The notes: generated from the sequence alone by a model not told the origin. A stretch of DNA of 64,000 nucleotides from Chloroflexota bacterium (GCA_016861025.1 BOKO01000013.1:100630-164629), one strand, 5' to 3'. Positions 56,051-62,980 are shown, counted from the stretch's first letter. Numbers and translations: made by a program.

Positions 56051-56491
56051 CTATCCTTTCGCCTGCTTCAAAACGCCCGCTGCTTCGGCGCGCTGCTCCT
56101 TGTCCGCCCGCTTCCACCCCGACCGGCTGCCGATCCAGACATCGCCGGTCTCAAGATCGACAGCAAGCCATTTTCCCGGGCAATGAGTGGCCAGCTTGAG
56201 ATCGACCGTATCTGCGAGTTCCGCCACCTTTCGGCCGCTTTTGAGAGTCCGGCCTTTCTGCGCACGCATCCAGTGCAAATGCCCATGCCGGACAAGCTCG
56301 CCGGTTTTGGCGGAAGCCTGAATAAGTTTGTCGGCCAGCGCGTCCGCTCGAGATAGGCTCCGTGGATTGGTATGCGGATACACCACCTTGGAGACGGCGG
56401 ATCGCCGGAACGGCTTGGCGCCTACCGAATCGAGGAATACCACCCAGACTTTGCGCAAAGAAGGCGTAACGCTTGTTTTGTGGGTATTCAC
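56051..56491 (-). CDS. Unknown basic protein
   Basis: 146 residues from GTG 56489-56491, placed after AGAGGA. Basic N-terminus (NTHKTSVTPSLRKVWVVFLDSVGAKPFRRSAVSKVVYPHT). The C-terminus is a small beta part (GRKVAELADTVDLKLATHCPGKWLAVDLETGDVWIGSRSG). Function unknown. Confidence 0.6.
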   Translation of the reverse strand: MNTHKTSVTPSLRKVWVVFLDSVGAKPFRRSAVSKVVYPHTNPRSLSRADALADKLIQASAKTGELVRHGHLHWMRAQKGRTLKSGRKVAELADTVDLKLATHCPGKWLAVDLETGDVWIGSRSGWKRADKEQRAEAAGVLKQAKG

Positions 56492-56523
56492 AGGTATTTT
56501 TCCTCTTGTCTGATAACTCGGCG

Positions 56524-56781
56524 TTACCACTGCTGCTCACCGTCCCATGGCTTCCATAAGCCATCGCACCATTTAACTCGTTGCCCGTCAGGCGCTTCGA
56601 ACGCCAGCACCTGAAACGTAGTCATAGCCTGCCCGGCGATTCTGCCGCGATGCGGGCCGGCAGTGCTTCCGAACACCTGCGGCCACGCATACATCATTAG
56701 CATGCCGACTTCCGTCTCGAGTCTTGCTGCTGCTTCGGCAGCGATTTCGCCGACAGATGAAAAGGCCATCGCTTTTTGCAT
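56524..56781 (-). CDS. Small unknown protein
   Basis: 85 residues from ATG 56779-56781 after GAAGGAGAT. AFSSVGEIAAEAAARLETEVGMLMMYAWPQVFGSTAGPHRGRIAGQAMTTFQVLAFEAPDG is helix then strands. Common phage-type small protein. Function unknown. Confidence 0.6.
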   Translation of the reverse strand: MQKAMAFSSVGEIAAEAAARLETEVGMLMMYAWPQVFGSTAGPHRGRIAGQAMTTFQVLAFEAPDGQRVKWCDGLWKPWDGEQQW

Positions 56782-56812
56782 TTTCAATCTCCTTCGCGTT
56801 CTGCCTGGGTGA

Positions 56813-57079
56813 TCACCACTCCGTCACCACCTCGACATCCGGACAACCCATCTCGGCCAGCCTGCCAGCGATGTATGCATGCAACTCAGTTGCGCCAGGA
56901 TCGGCCTCTTCGATCAGGACGCGATAGCCAATTTCGCCCGAATCGTCCTGATAGCGTTCGGCGCGTGTGCAACTCAAGTCAGCCCAGTTGATTGCGCCGG
57001 CTGGCCTGTGCAACTCCGTGATTGCCATTTCACAAGCCTCGTCGGCTGCGCGACGGAGGATTGTTAGATCGTATCCCAC
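56813..57079 (-). CDS. Small unknown protein
   Basis: 88 residues from GTG 57077-57079, two bases after the upstream stop; ATG 57118 lies inside the neighbour. YDLTILRRAADEACEMAITELHRP is followed by strands and a helix (IGYRVLIEEADPGATELHAYIAGRLAEMG). Function unknown. Confidence 0.6.
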   Translation of the reverse strand: MGYDLTILRRAADEACEMAITELHRPAGAINWADLSCTRAERYQDDSGEIGYRVLIEEADPGATELHAYIAGRLAEMGCPDVEVVTEW

Positions 57080-57081
57080 GC

Positions 57082-57306
57082 TCAAATCTTCTTTTCCACG
57101 AACGACCGTCCATGCCACCAGCCAGCGTCTCCCGCCTTGTAGGGCGGTACGGTTGCATGAGGATCGTCCTCAAGCAGGATGCAGCGCACCATGTTCTTCC
57201 GCGCACCAACATATCTGGCGCGGAGGCGCCTCTCGAAGCCTGGCCCGCTTTCCGCCCCCCGGCCGCGGCTGCCGCGGATCAAGGTCACTTCATCGCCGAA
57301 TTTCAC
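57082..57306 (-). CDS. Small unknown basic protein
   Basis: 74 residues, GTG start in a GTGA-type overlap with the upstream gene. KFGDEVTLIRGSRGRG and ARYVGARKNMVRCILLEDD suggest a small beta barrel. Function unknown. Confidence 0.6.
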   Translation of the reverse strand: MKFGDEVTLIRGSRGRGAESGPGFERRLRARYVGARKNMVRCILLEDDPHATVPPYKAGDAGWWHGRSFVEKKI

Positions 57307-57578
57307 GCCAATGCCTTGCAGAAATCGAGTTTCCGCAGTTTCGCGATCTGCTTCTCGATCGACTTGATCTTCTTTTCGCGCATTGTCTCGGCCGCGGCTA
57401 TCGCCGATGGCAAGTCCGTGAACACATCACGGCCGAGAAGAAACGAGTAAAACGAACGTCCTTTCAGGTAAATGTATCCGCTTTCCTCATTTTGATTTTC
57501 CGCCGCCACCACCTGCTCGATGCCGGCAGTCAGCGCGTACTTCACCAGGTACAGCTTGTCGCCTTTCTTAACGCCCAT
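57303..57578 (-). CDS. Small unknown protein with basic C-terminal helix
   Basis: 91 residues. MGVKKGDKLYLVKYALTAGIEQVVAAENQNEESGYIYLKGRSFYSFLLGRDVFTDLPSAIAAAETMREKKIKSIEKQIAKLRKL is strands then a charged helix. It is the first protein gene downstream of the main tRNA array. Function unknown. Confidence 0.6.
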   Translation of the reverse strand: MGVKKGDKLYLVKYALTAGIEQVVAAENQNEESGYIYLKGRSFYSFLLGRDVFTDLPSAIAAAETMREKKIKSIEKQIAKLRKLDFCKALA

Positions 57579-57639
57579 TTCTCGCTCCTTTGATTGTGGT
57601 TACATTGTAATCAATCGGCAGGCTTATGTCAAGGTAAAT

Positions 57640-57717
57640 TGGCGCCCTACGATGCGATTCGAACGCACGACAAACCCCGGGTAGGAACCGGGTGCTCTTC
57701 CGCTGAGCTACGAGGGC
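57640..57717 (-). tRNA. tRNA-Arg(CCT)
   Basis: Anticodon CCT (reads AGG), CCA encoded. The 3' side of the acceptor stem has one extra, unpaired base (CGTAGGGC against GCCCTCG), so the stem is bulged. Confidence 0.85.
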
Positions 57718-57719
57718 GT

Positions 57720-57795
57720 TGGGGTGACCGATCGGTTTCGAACCGATGTAAGCAGGATCCACAATCCTGTGCCTAACCACTCGGCCACGGTCACC
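57720..57795 (-). tRNA. tRNA-His(GTG)
   Basis: Anticodon GTG (reads CAC). Carries the His identity pair: extra G at -1 opposite C73. CCA encoded. Confidence 0.94.
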
Positions 57796-57857
57796 GCTGA
57801 TTGTTTCCGGCAATAAAAGCGCTTCGTTTCACCTTTCGCACTGTTTCCGGTAAAAAA

Positions 57858-57933
57858 TGGTCGGGGTGAGAGGGCTCGAACCTCCGACATCCTGGTCCCA
57901 AACCAGGCGCGCTACCAACTGCGCTACACCCCG
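57858..57933 (-). tRNA. tRNA-Pro(TGG)
   Basis: Anticodon TGG (reads CCA), A73 and CCA encoded, normal cloverleaf. Confidence 0.94.
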
Positions 57934-57943
57934 AGGAAAGAAA

Positions 57944-58020
57944 TGGTTGCGGCCGTGGGACTCGAACCCACGACCCCGCCCTTATCAAGGGCGTGCTCTA
58001 GCCAACTGAGCTAGGCCGCA
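57944..58020 (-). tRNA. tRNA-Ile(GAT)
   Basis: Anticodon GAT (reads ATC), A73 and CCA encoded, normal cloverleaf. Confidence 0.94.
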
Positions 58021-58028
58021 ACTGAAAA

Positions 58029-58104
58029 TGGCAGGCGAGGTTGGATTCGAACCAACGTAACCCGAGTCAAAGTCGGGTATCTGAGGCCTCTCGATTACTC
58101 GCCA
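58029..58104 (-). tRNA. tRNA-Gln(TTG)
   Basis: Anticodon TTG (reads CAA), CCA encoded. The first acceptor pair is U-U, consistent with the weak 1-72 pair typical of tRNA-Gln. Confidence 0.92.
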
Positions 58105-58118
58105 TCAAACTACAATAT

Positions 58119-58797
58119 TTATCGATCAAGAAGATCGAGACGTCCAGACAAAACATCTGACAACCTCGCCTTCTTCCCTGTGCGGTGGTCGGTCGCGATG
58201 TTGTCCCGCTCCCGGTAAGTGCGGATCTTGTCCCCGCGCTCGCCGCTGCCCACCATCTCCCGCCGGCGGGCATCCTCCACCTCCTTCTTTCTGGCTGAAA
58301 GATGCGCCGCTACCCGCGCCTCAAGCTCCTCCCGGGCTGCGCGCCGGTTGGCGTGCTGGCTCTTCGAGGCAGCCTTCGCTTCAATTCCGGTCGCCTTGTG
58401 GCGCATCACCACGCAGCTCTCGGTCTTGTTGCGATGCTGGCCGCCGGGCCCGGAATCCTTGGTCGTGAAAACCTCAATGTCCGCATCCCGCAACCGCCAC
58501 TCGCTCTCCGGTTTCATCTCGAAAACGGCCACCGTGACGGTCGAGGTATGCACTCGTCCGCGGCGCTCCGTGGGCGGCACACGCTGCCAGCGATGGCCGC
58601 CGGCCTCGCGTAGAAGCGGCGCAATCGCCGCCGGCGGGCCTTCGATCACCAGAGCGTCAAAGGCCGCCCCGCTCCTCGATATCGGCGCGCAGGCCGGCCT
58701 TCTCGGCATAGCGCAGGTACATCCGCGACTGCTCGCGCACAAGCAGCTTCGCGTCTTCTCCGCCTTCGCCTGGACGGATCTCGATCAGCACTTTCAT
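58119..58797 (-). CDS. Short class-I release-factor homologue with prfB-like +1 frameshift site
   Basis: ATG 58795-58797 follows AAAGGAG. Frame one gives 46 residues (KVLIEIRPGEGGEDAKLL...) and stops at TGA 58657-58659, inside CTT-TGA-C (58656-58662). A +1 shift there joins it to 179 residues that include AGGHRWQRVPPTERRGRVHTS (RF1-type PxT site), the GPGGQHRNKTES catalytic loop, and a basic C-terminal helix. The product is about 225 residues and lacks RF domain 1. The preceding CGGGGCGGC puts GGGG in the register of the internal SD of prfB. A one-base deletion is the alternative explanation. It sits inside the tRNA array. Confidence 0.85.
58656..58671 (-). promoter_or_regulatory. Candidate programmed +1 frameshift signal
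   Basis: The minus strand reads CGGGGCGGCCTTTGAC. In E. coli prfB the corresponding bases are AGGGGGTATCTTTGAC. The slippery CTT, the TGA and the following C are identical, and GGGG is in the same register. Confidence 0.65.
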
Positions 58798-58828
58798 GGC
58801 TATCTCCTTTCTGTGCTGGGTTGGGAAT

Positions 58829-58902
58829 TGGACGCACCTCGCGGAATTTAACCGCGCTCATCTGCTTTGCAGGCAGTTGCCTAGTCTCTCGGCCAAGGTG
58901 CG
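58829..58902 (-). tRNA. tRNA-Cys(GCA), atypical elbow
   Basis: Anticodon GCA (reads TGC), U73 as expected for Cys, CCA encoded, good acceptor stem. The T loop is TTAAATT instead of TTCRANY and the D loop lacks the GG pair, so the usual D-loop/T-loop contact cannot form. Confidence 0.85.
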
Positions 58903-58909
58903 TTTGTTT

Positions 58910-58986
58910 TGGTGCCTCCAGCCTCGATTCGAACGGGCGACCTGCCGTTTACAAAACGGCTGCTCTACCAGCTGAGCTATGAAGGC
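58910..58986 (-). tRNA. tRNA-Thr(TGT)
   Basis: Anticodon TGT (reads ACA), A73 and CCA encoded. Confidence 0.94.
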
Positions 58987-58992
58987 AATGTG

Positions 58993-59069
58993 TGGTGGGC
59001 CTTGCTGGGCTTGAACCAGCGACCCGCGAATTATGAGTTCGCCGCTCTGACCAACTGAGCTAAAGGCCC
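58993..59069 (-). tRNA. tRNA with CAT anticodon, Ile2-like
   Basis: Anticodon CAT, A73 and CCA encoded. The body (CTCATAAT loop region, GGTCGCTGGTTCAAG T arm) resembles bacterial tRNA-Ile2, whose C34 is changed to lysidine to read ATA. Elongator Met is the alternative. Confidence 0.88.
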
Positions 59070-59078
59070 GAATTTCGT

Positions 59079-59579
59079 TTACCAAAGTGGTCTGCCATCC
59101 AGGCCAACGAGCGGCGAATCCGCGCCGATCTCCAGCGGCGGCGGGATGATCACATTGACGCCCAGGGCATCCCCCAGAAGCCGCGTTACATGCGTATTCG
59201 CGAAGGAGGCATCGCGCTCTCGCCTGCCGCATCTGGCGTACGCCACTGCGGCAAGGGCAACGGCCGCGCTCCTGGAAACTCCGGCCTCGCAGTGGACAAC
59301 CATGTCGATCCTGTCCTCGCTTTCATGGATCCTCCGTAGAAATGCGGCTATCTGCTCGGCCTGTTCCAGCGTCAAGCAATGGCGAATGTCGATGCCATGC
59401 TTCCAGTTGTCTTCCGGTTCGATATCGAGAAACTGGACCCGGAGCGCCCTATCGCCGTATTGGCCCAGAACAGGCGGCGCATCCTGATCGGGGTCGCCGA
59501 TCGAAATGGCGGCTTCGCCTGCCGACGGTTGCCTCGATTCGAAAAACCACCTGCTGAGAAAATCGACGGAAGAGATCAT
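59079..59579 (-). CDS. Dual-specificity/tyrosine-phosphatase-like protein
   Basis: 166 residues from ATG 59577-59579 after AGGAG. The PTP signature VVHCEAGVSRSAAVALAAVAYA has the catalytic Cys, Arg and Ser; an Asp is available upstream (DIEPEDNWKHG). It sits between tRNA-Ile2 and tRNA-Arg. Phage and plasmid homologues are known without a clear substrate; RNA 5'-phosphatase or protein phosphatase roles are both possible. Active-site residues are intact. Confidence 0.82.
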   Translation of the reverse strand: MISSVDFLSRWFFESRQPSAGEAAISIGDPDQDAPPVLGQYGDRALRVQFLDIEPEDNWKHGIDIRHCLTLEQAEQIAAFLRRIHESEDRIDMVVHCEAGVSRSAAVALAAVAYARCGRRERDASFANTHVTRLLGDALGVNVIIPPPLEIGADSPLVGLDGRPLW

Positions 59580-59604
59580 TGGCAACTCCTATAAGGAAAT
59601 GGTT

Positions 59605-59680
59605 TGGCGCCCCCGGAAGGATTTCAACCCTCGACCATCGGTTTAGAACACCGCCGCTCTATTCGCTGAGCTACAGAGGC
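59605..59680 (-). tRNA. tRNA-Arg(TCT)
   Basis: Anticodon TCT (reads AGA), CCA encoded. The anticodon stem has one non-paired end; acceptor stem contains G-U pairs. Confidence 0.88.
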
Positions 59681-59684
59681 ATGC

Positions 59685-59760
59685 TGGTCGTGATGGTTGG
59701 GCTCGAACCAACGATGGCCGCGTTATGAGCGCGGTGCCTTACCGGCTTGGCTACATCACG
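59685..59760 (-). tRNA. tRNA with CAT anticodon, probable elongator Met
   Basis: Anticodon CAT with the usual loop CTCATAA, CCA encoded. C1-G72 is paired and the anticodon stem lacks three G-C pairs, so it is not an initiator. Ile2 is not excluded. Confidence 0.85.
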
Positions 59761-59771
59761 GAAAATTCTTT

Positions 59772-59856
59772 TGGTGCGATGCCCCAGCCTCGAACTGGGA
59801 TGCCTTTCGGCGACCGGGCTTAAACCGGCTGCGTCTGCCAATTCCGCCAGTATCGC
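59772..59856 (-). tRNA. tRNA-Leu(TAA)
   Basis: Class II tRNA with long variable arm (CGCCGAAAGGCAT). Anticodon TAA (reads TTA), A73 and CCA encoded. Confidence 0.93.
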
Positions 59857-59928
59857 GTATAAGGTGCGGCGCCGGCGAGCGACCGGATGATCCGGCCGGG
59901 TCTGTGTGCCCGTCGTCGCCGCGGTTCG

Positions 59929-60017
59929 TGGTGCACCAGGCGGGCCTCGAACCCGCATGAACATCGCTGTTCGTCTGATTTTGAATCAGGTGTGTCTGCC
60001 AATTCCACCACCGGTGC
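59929..60017 (-). tRNA. tRNA-Leu(CAA)
   Basis: Class II tRNA with long variable arm; anticodon CAA (reads TTG), A73 and CCA encoded. Confidence 0.93.
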
Positions 60018-60024
60018 AACAGCC

Positions 60025-60113
60025 TGGTGCCCGCGACAGGCCTCGAACCTGCACGTCGCTTGTGCGACTCCAGCCCCTCAAGCTGGCGTGTCTGCCAATT
60101 TCACCACGCGGGC
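60025..60113 (-). tRNA. tRNA-Leu(GAG)
   Basis: Class II tRNA; anticodon GAG (reads CTC), A73 and CCA encoded. Confidence 0.93.
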
Positions 60114-60118
60114 AATGT

Positions 60119-60364
60119 CTATGCGCCAACTCCACCGCGCTCCTCAATGACGTCGACGATCTTCCTTCTCAGCGCCTTTATCGCCTCGTAGCGATCCTCC
60201 CACCACTGCGCTACAGATTGCTTGTCGTCGTCCGACCGCCCCTTGCCGGGAAACTTGCCATCCTCGAGCAACATCTCGAACAGATCGGCAACGCTCGTCG
60301 CTGTGGCGATAAGGCCGCCGACCGGATCTTGGTCTGCGGTGCTTCCGGGAAGAATGTGCGTCAT
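60119..60364 (-). CDS. Small unknown protein inside the tRNA array
   Basis: 81 residues from ATG 60362-60364 after TTGGAGAA. LIATATSVADLFEMLLEDGKFPGKGRSDDDKQSVAQWWEDRYEAIKALRRKIVDVIEERGG is helical. It lies between tRNA-Leu(GAG) and tRNA-Val. Function unknown. Confidence 0.65.
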   Translation of the reverse strand: MTHILPGSTADQDPVGGLIATATSVADLFEMLLEDGKFPGKGRSDDDKQSVAQWWEDRYEAIKALRRKIVDVIEERGGVGA

Positions 60365-60451
60365 TGCGTTTTCTCCAAGTGGGGGACTTCCACATCCAGC
60401 ATACTGGCAGTCTGGAAATCGTAAACCGCGAGAAGAAAATATTTCCGAAGA

Positions 60452-60527
60452 TGGTACGTCCTGACGGGATCGAACCGCCGACACTCGCCTTGTAAGGGCG
60501 CTGCTCTACCGGCTGAGCTAAGGACGT
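60452..60527 (-). tRNA. tRNA-Val(TAC)
   Basis: Anticodon TAC (reads GTA), A73 and CCA encoded, normal cloverleaf. Confidence 0.94.
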
Positions 60528-60534
60528 AGAAAAT

Positions 60535-60611
60535 TGGCGCCCCCAACGGGACTTGAACCCGTGGTCTCCGACGTGACAGGCCGGCGAGAACTCCAGCTTC
60601 TCCATGAGGGC
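60535..60611 (-). tRNA. tRNA-Asp(GTC)
   Basis: Anticodon GTC (reads GAC), G73 as expected for Asp, CCA encoded. The D stem is long (GAGAA...TTCTC) and the anticodon stem contains one G-U pair. Confidence 0.9.
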
Positions 60612-60620
60612 AATTCATCT

Positions 60621-60712
60621 TGGCGGAGAGACAGGGATTCGAACCCTGGCGCCCGGTTATGCCGGGCTCCTTCTTAGCAGGAAGGCGCCTTAAACCACTC
60701 GGCCATCTCTCC
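60621..60712 (-). tRNA. tRNA-Ser(GCT)
   Basis: Class II tRNA; anticodon GCT (reads AGC), G73 and CCA encoded. Confidence 0.94.
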
Positions 60713-60791
60713 AAATATCGGAACAACGCCGCGCCGTACTCGGCCCGCTGCAGCTTGAGGAACTGCCGGACATTCCTGTCCGCGTTGGTTC

Positions 60792-60867
60792 TGGCGCCCT
60801 CGAAGAGATTCGAACTCCTGACAACCCAGCTTCGTAGGCTGGTGCTCTTCCGCTGAGCTACGAGGGC
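60792..60867 (-). tRNA. tRNA-Arg(ACG)
   Basis: Anticodon ACG (reads CGT, and CGC/CGA if A34 is converted to inosine), CCA encoded. Confidence 0.94.
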
Positions 60868-60872
60868 AATCT

Positions 60873-60948
60873 TGGTCTCCCTGGCGTGAATCGAACACGC
60901 GACCTCCTGTTCCCGAAACAGGCGCGCTCCCAGCTGCGCTACAGAGAG
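60873..60948 (-). tRNA. tRNA-Pro(CGG)
   Basis: Anticodon CGG (reads CCG), A73 and CCA encoded. Confidence 0.93.
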
Positions 60949-60959
60949 GAAATGCTGTC

Positions 60960-61046
60960 TGGCGGAAGCGAGAGGATTCGAACCTCTGTGGCCTTGCGGC
61001 CAACTGTTTTCGAGGCAGTCCCAATAAACCACTCTGACACGCTTCC
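60960..61046 (-). tRNA. tRNA-Ser(CGA)
   Basis: Class II tRNA; anticodon CGA (reads TCG), G73 and CCA encoded. Confidence 0.93.
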
Positions 61047-61053
61047 GTATTCT

Positions 61054-61145
61054 TGGCGGAGAGGGAGCGATTCGAACGCTCGTGCCGCATTGTTGCGACC
61101 ATCTGCTTTCCAAGCAGCGCCCTTAGGCCTCTCGGGCACCTCTCC
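61054..61145 (-). tRNA. tRNA-Ser(GGA)
   Basis: Class II tRNA; anticodon GGA (reads TCC), G73 and CCA encoded. Confidence 0.93.
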
Positions 61146-61304
61146 AAATTGGTTGCAGCAGGTGTGCTGTTACGCCAAAGGATCACCAGTTTGCCGGTCC
61201 CGCCCCAGCTTCTGGACTGCTACCGCCCAGGCCCTCGCGGGTGCCGCCTCGTATCCACTCCTTAGCCGATGGCTGCTTCTAAGCCAACGGTCCTGCTGCA
61301 AACC

Positions 61305-61397
61305 TGGCGGCGAGTGAGAGGATTCGAACCCTCGTGTCGCATCTCTGCGACCATCCGTTTTCAAAACGGCGCCGTTAGACCACTCCGGCAACTCGCC
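61305..61397 (-). tRNA. tRNA-Ser(TGA)
   Basis: Class II tRNA; anticodon TGA (reads TCA), G73 and CCA encoded. About 160-base spacers on both sides hold only short open-frame fragments. Confidence 0.93.
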
Positions 61398-61574
61398 ATA
61401 TAGGGTGCAGGCCCACTCGCAGTTTTAAGGCGCGTCGCTCGCGCGAGCTTCGCGCCGCCTTGGCTTTTCGGGAGACCCTCCCAGCGCCACCTGGTTCTTC
61501 CAAGGCTCGTCTGTCTCCCCTGAGTGGTGGGGTGCGGGGCTGGCAACCCCAGTCTTTCGCTACAGCCTGCAAAT

Positions 61575-61650
61575 TGGTGGAGGTGAACGGGATCGAACCG
61601 ATGACATCCTGCTTGCAAAGCAGGCGCTCTCCCAGCTGAGCTACACCCCC
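61575..61650 (-). tRNA. tRNA-Ala(TGC)
   Basis: Anticodon TGC (reads GCA), A73 and CCA encoded. Acceptor stem contains a G-U pair, though the Ala G3-U70 identity pair should be checked. Confidence 0.93.
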
Positions 61651-61812
61651 ATGTTCAACAAGCCTGTACTCTCCGGCCGGTGCGCCCTCCAAGAGGACAC
61701 ACAGCGTTCCGAATCGTCGTCGCGGCGGCGTCACACCGTTTTCCCGCGATCGACCTTGGCGCATTCTCTCCATCGTGACGTGATGGAGCGGAGAGCGCAG
61801 GCTTCATGGTTC

Positions 61813-61889
61813 TGGTGCCGCCGGCAGGGATCGAACCTGCGACGCCCGGGTTTTCGGCCCGGCGCTCTACCAAACTGAGCTACAGCGGC
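61813..61889 (-). tRNA. tRNA-Phe(GAA), C at position 33
   Basis: Anticodon GAA (reads TTC), A73 and CCA encoded. The anticodon loop is CCGAAAA, so the nearly invariant U33 is replaced by C. The stem CCGGG/CCCGG is perfect. Confidence 0.88.
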
Positions 61890-61909
61890 AAATAATTTGT
61901 TGGTCTCTG

Positions 61910-61990
61910 CTGTGCGGGCTGGGATCGAACCAGCGATGCCTTTCGGCGGACGGTTAACAGCCGTCTGTATTACCTCTCTACCACCGCACA
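61910..61990 (-). tRNA. tRNA-Asn(GTT) with long variable arm
   Basis: Anticodon GTT (reads AAC), G73 as expected for Asn. The variable region is 14 bases (CGCCGAAAGGCATC) forming a GAAA-capped hairpin, unlike normal class I tRNA-Asn. The same bases occur in the Leu(TAA) tRNA of this array. It is the only tRNA here without an encoded CCA end. Confidence 0.88.
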
Positions 61991-62003
61991 ACAGAGGCCA
62001 ACA

Positions 62004-62240
62004 TCAAGCAAACCACACTCGGGAAATGCGCTTTGCTTGATGTTGGTGGAAGGTGAGAGATTCGAACTCGTCCTGACCCGGATTAAAAGTCCGGTGCGCG
62101 GCCACTACGCCAACCTTCCCCTGCAATTCCTTCTTCTCGGCGCGCCGCAAGGCCTTCTTGCTCTTGCCATGCGCGCCGGCCTTCTTGAACTTCGCCACAG
62201 CGACGAAGGGATTTCGCTGGGCCGGTATCTTTCGCTTCAT
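62004..62240 (-). CDS. Small basic protein overlapping tRNA-Lys
   Basis: 78 residues; AAGGAGAAGCAAC before ATG 62238-62240 fixes the start. The first 43 residues (MKRKIPAQRNPFVAVAKFKKAGAHGKSKKALRRAEKKELQ) resemble a small basic phage/plasmid protein family. From about residue 41 the frame runs through the entire tRNA-Lys gene on the same strand and ends beyond it. The original stop was probably lost or displaced by the tRNA. Function unknown. Confidence 0.6.
   Translation of the reverse strand: MKRKIPAQRNPFVAVAKFKKAGAHGKSKKALRRAEKKELQGKVGVVAAHRTFNPGQDEFESLTFHQHQAKRISRVWFA
62045..62120 (-). tRNA. tRNA-Lys(TTT)
   Basis: Anticodon TTT (reads AAA), A73 and CCA encoded. Lies inside the 3' part of the coding frame 62004-62240. 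Confidence 0.93.
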
Positions 62241-62414
62241 GTTGCTTCTCCTTGCTCAGCCGATCCTGCAGCCGTGCGTGGCCGGCAGGCCTACTACCAA
62301 GACCGCCCGTTTGACCCCCTCCTGTCTGGTCGGCTTTGCCTAAAGGTTCGCACGCGAACCAGTCGGACTAGCAAGGGGAATGCGCGGGCAAGTGTTCACG
62401 ACCACCTCCTCACC

Positions 62415-62489
62415 TGGTGCTCCCCGCCTGGATCGAACAGGCGACCTTCTGCTTACGAAGCAGCTGCTCTTCCGCTGAGCTAGAGGAGC
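62415..62489 (-). tRNA. tRNA-Thr(CGT)
   Basis: Anticodon CGT (reads ACG), A73 and CCA encoded. Confidence 0.93.
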
Positions 62490-62497
62490 ATGCATTC

Positions 62498-62573
62498 TGG
62501 CGACCCGTGAGGGCCTCGAACCCCCAACCTCCGGTTTTGGAGACCGGCGCTCTGCCAATTGAGCTAACGAGTC
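62498..62573 (-). tRNA. tRNA-Trp(CCA)
   Basis: Anticodon CCA (reads TGG), G73 as expected for Trp, CCA end encoded. Confidence 0.94.
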
Positions 62574-62730
62574 ATGATTCTTGGCGCTTACTCCCTGTGC
62601 GCCGGGCTTCGTCGCGTCACGACGGGGCAGGCTTCAACCTGCTGCCCAGTCCGCTTTCGGTTATTTCCTGCCGGGATACGATGATCGTTTGCCCCCGCTG
62701 GCCTGGTGCGGATACCACCTCAAGGGTGAT

Positions 62731-62806
62731 TGGAGCGGGTGATCGGGATCGAACCGACGACAGTCTGCTTGGAAGGCAGAAACTCTACCAACTGAGCTAC
62801 ACCCGC
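62731..62806 (-). tRNA. tRNA-Gly(TCC)
   Basis: Anticodon TCC (reads GGA), U73 as expected for Gly, CCA encoded. Confidence 0.94.
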
Positions 62807-62903
62807 GAATTCTTCATCATGAGGATCGACCTCGCCCTACGGGTAACTTCCACAGGCTTTGCATGCCGGGGAATGCTATCGGGCGGGTCGAAACTATTGT
62901 GCT

Positions 62904-62980
62904 TGGCGAACCGGACGGGACTCGAACCCGCAATTCCTGCCTTGAAAGGGCAGTGTCTCAACCAACCTGACTCCCGGTTC
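62904..62980 (-). tRNA. tRNA-Glu(TTC)
   Basis: Anticodon TTC (reads GAA), G73, CCA encoded. Confidence 0.94.

Noticed and set aside
50900..58797. Known RtcB2-PrfH rRNA-repair pair
   Set aside because: RtcB resembles the common RtcB1 type and is 6 kb away; the release-factor homologue keeps RF1-like domain 2 and does not resemble PrfH closely. A functional link remains possible.
59685..59760. Initiator tRNA (fMet) for the second CAT tRNA
   Set aside because: Position 1-72 is paired and the anticodon stem lacks the three consecutive G-C pairs of initiators.
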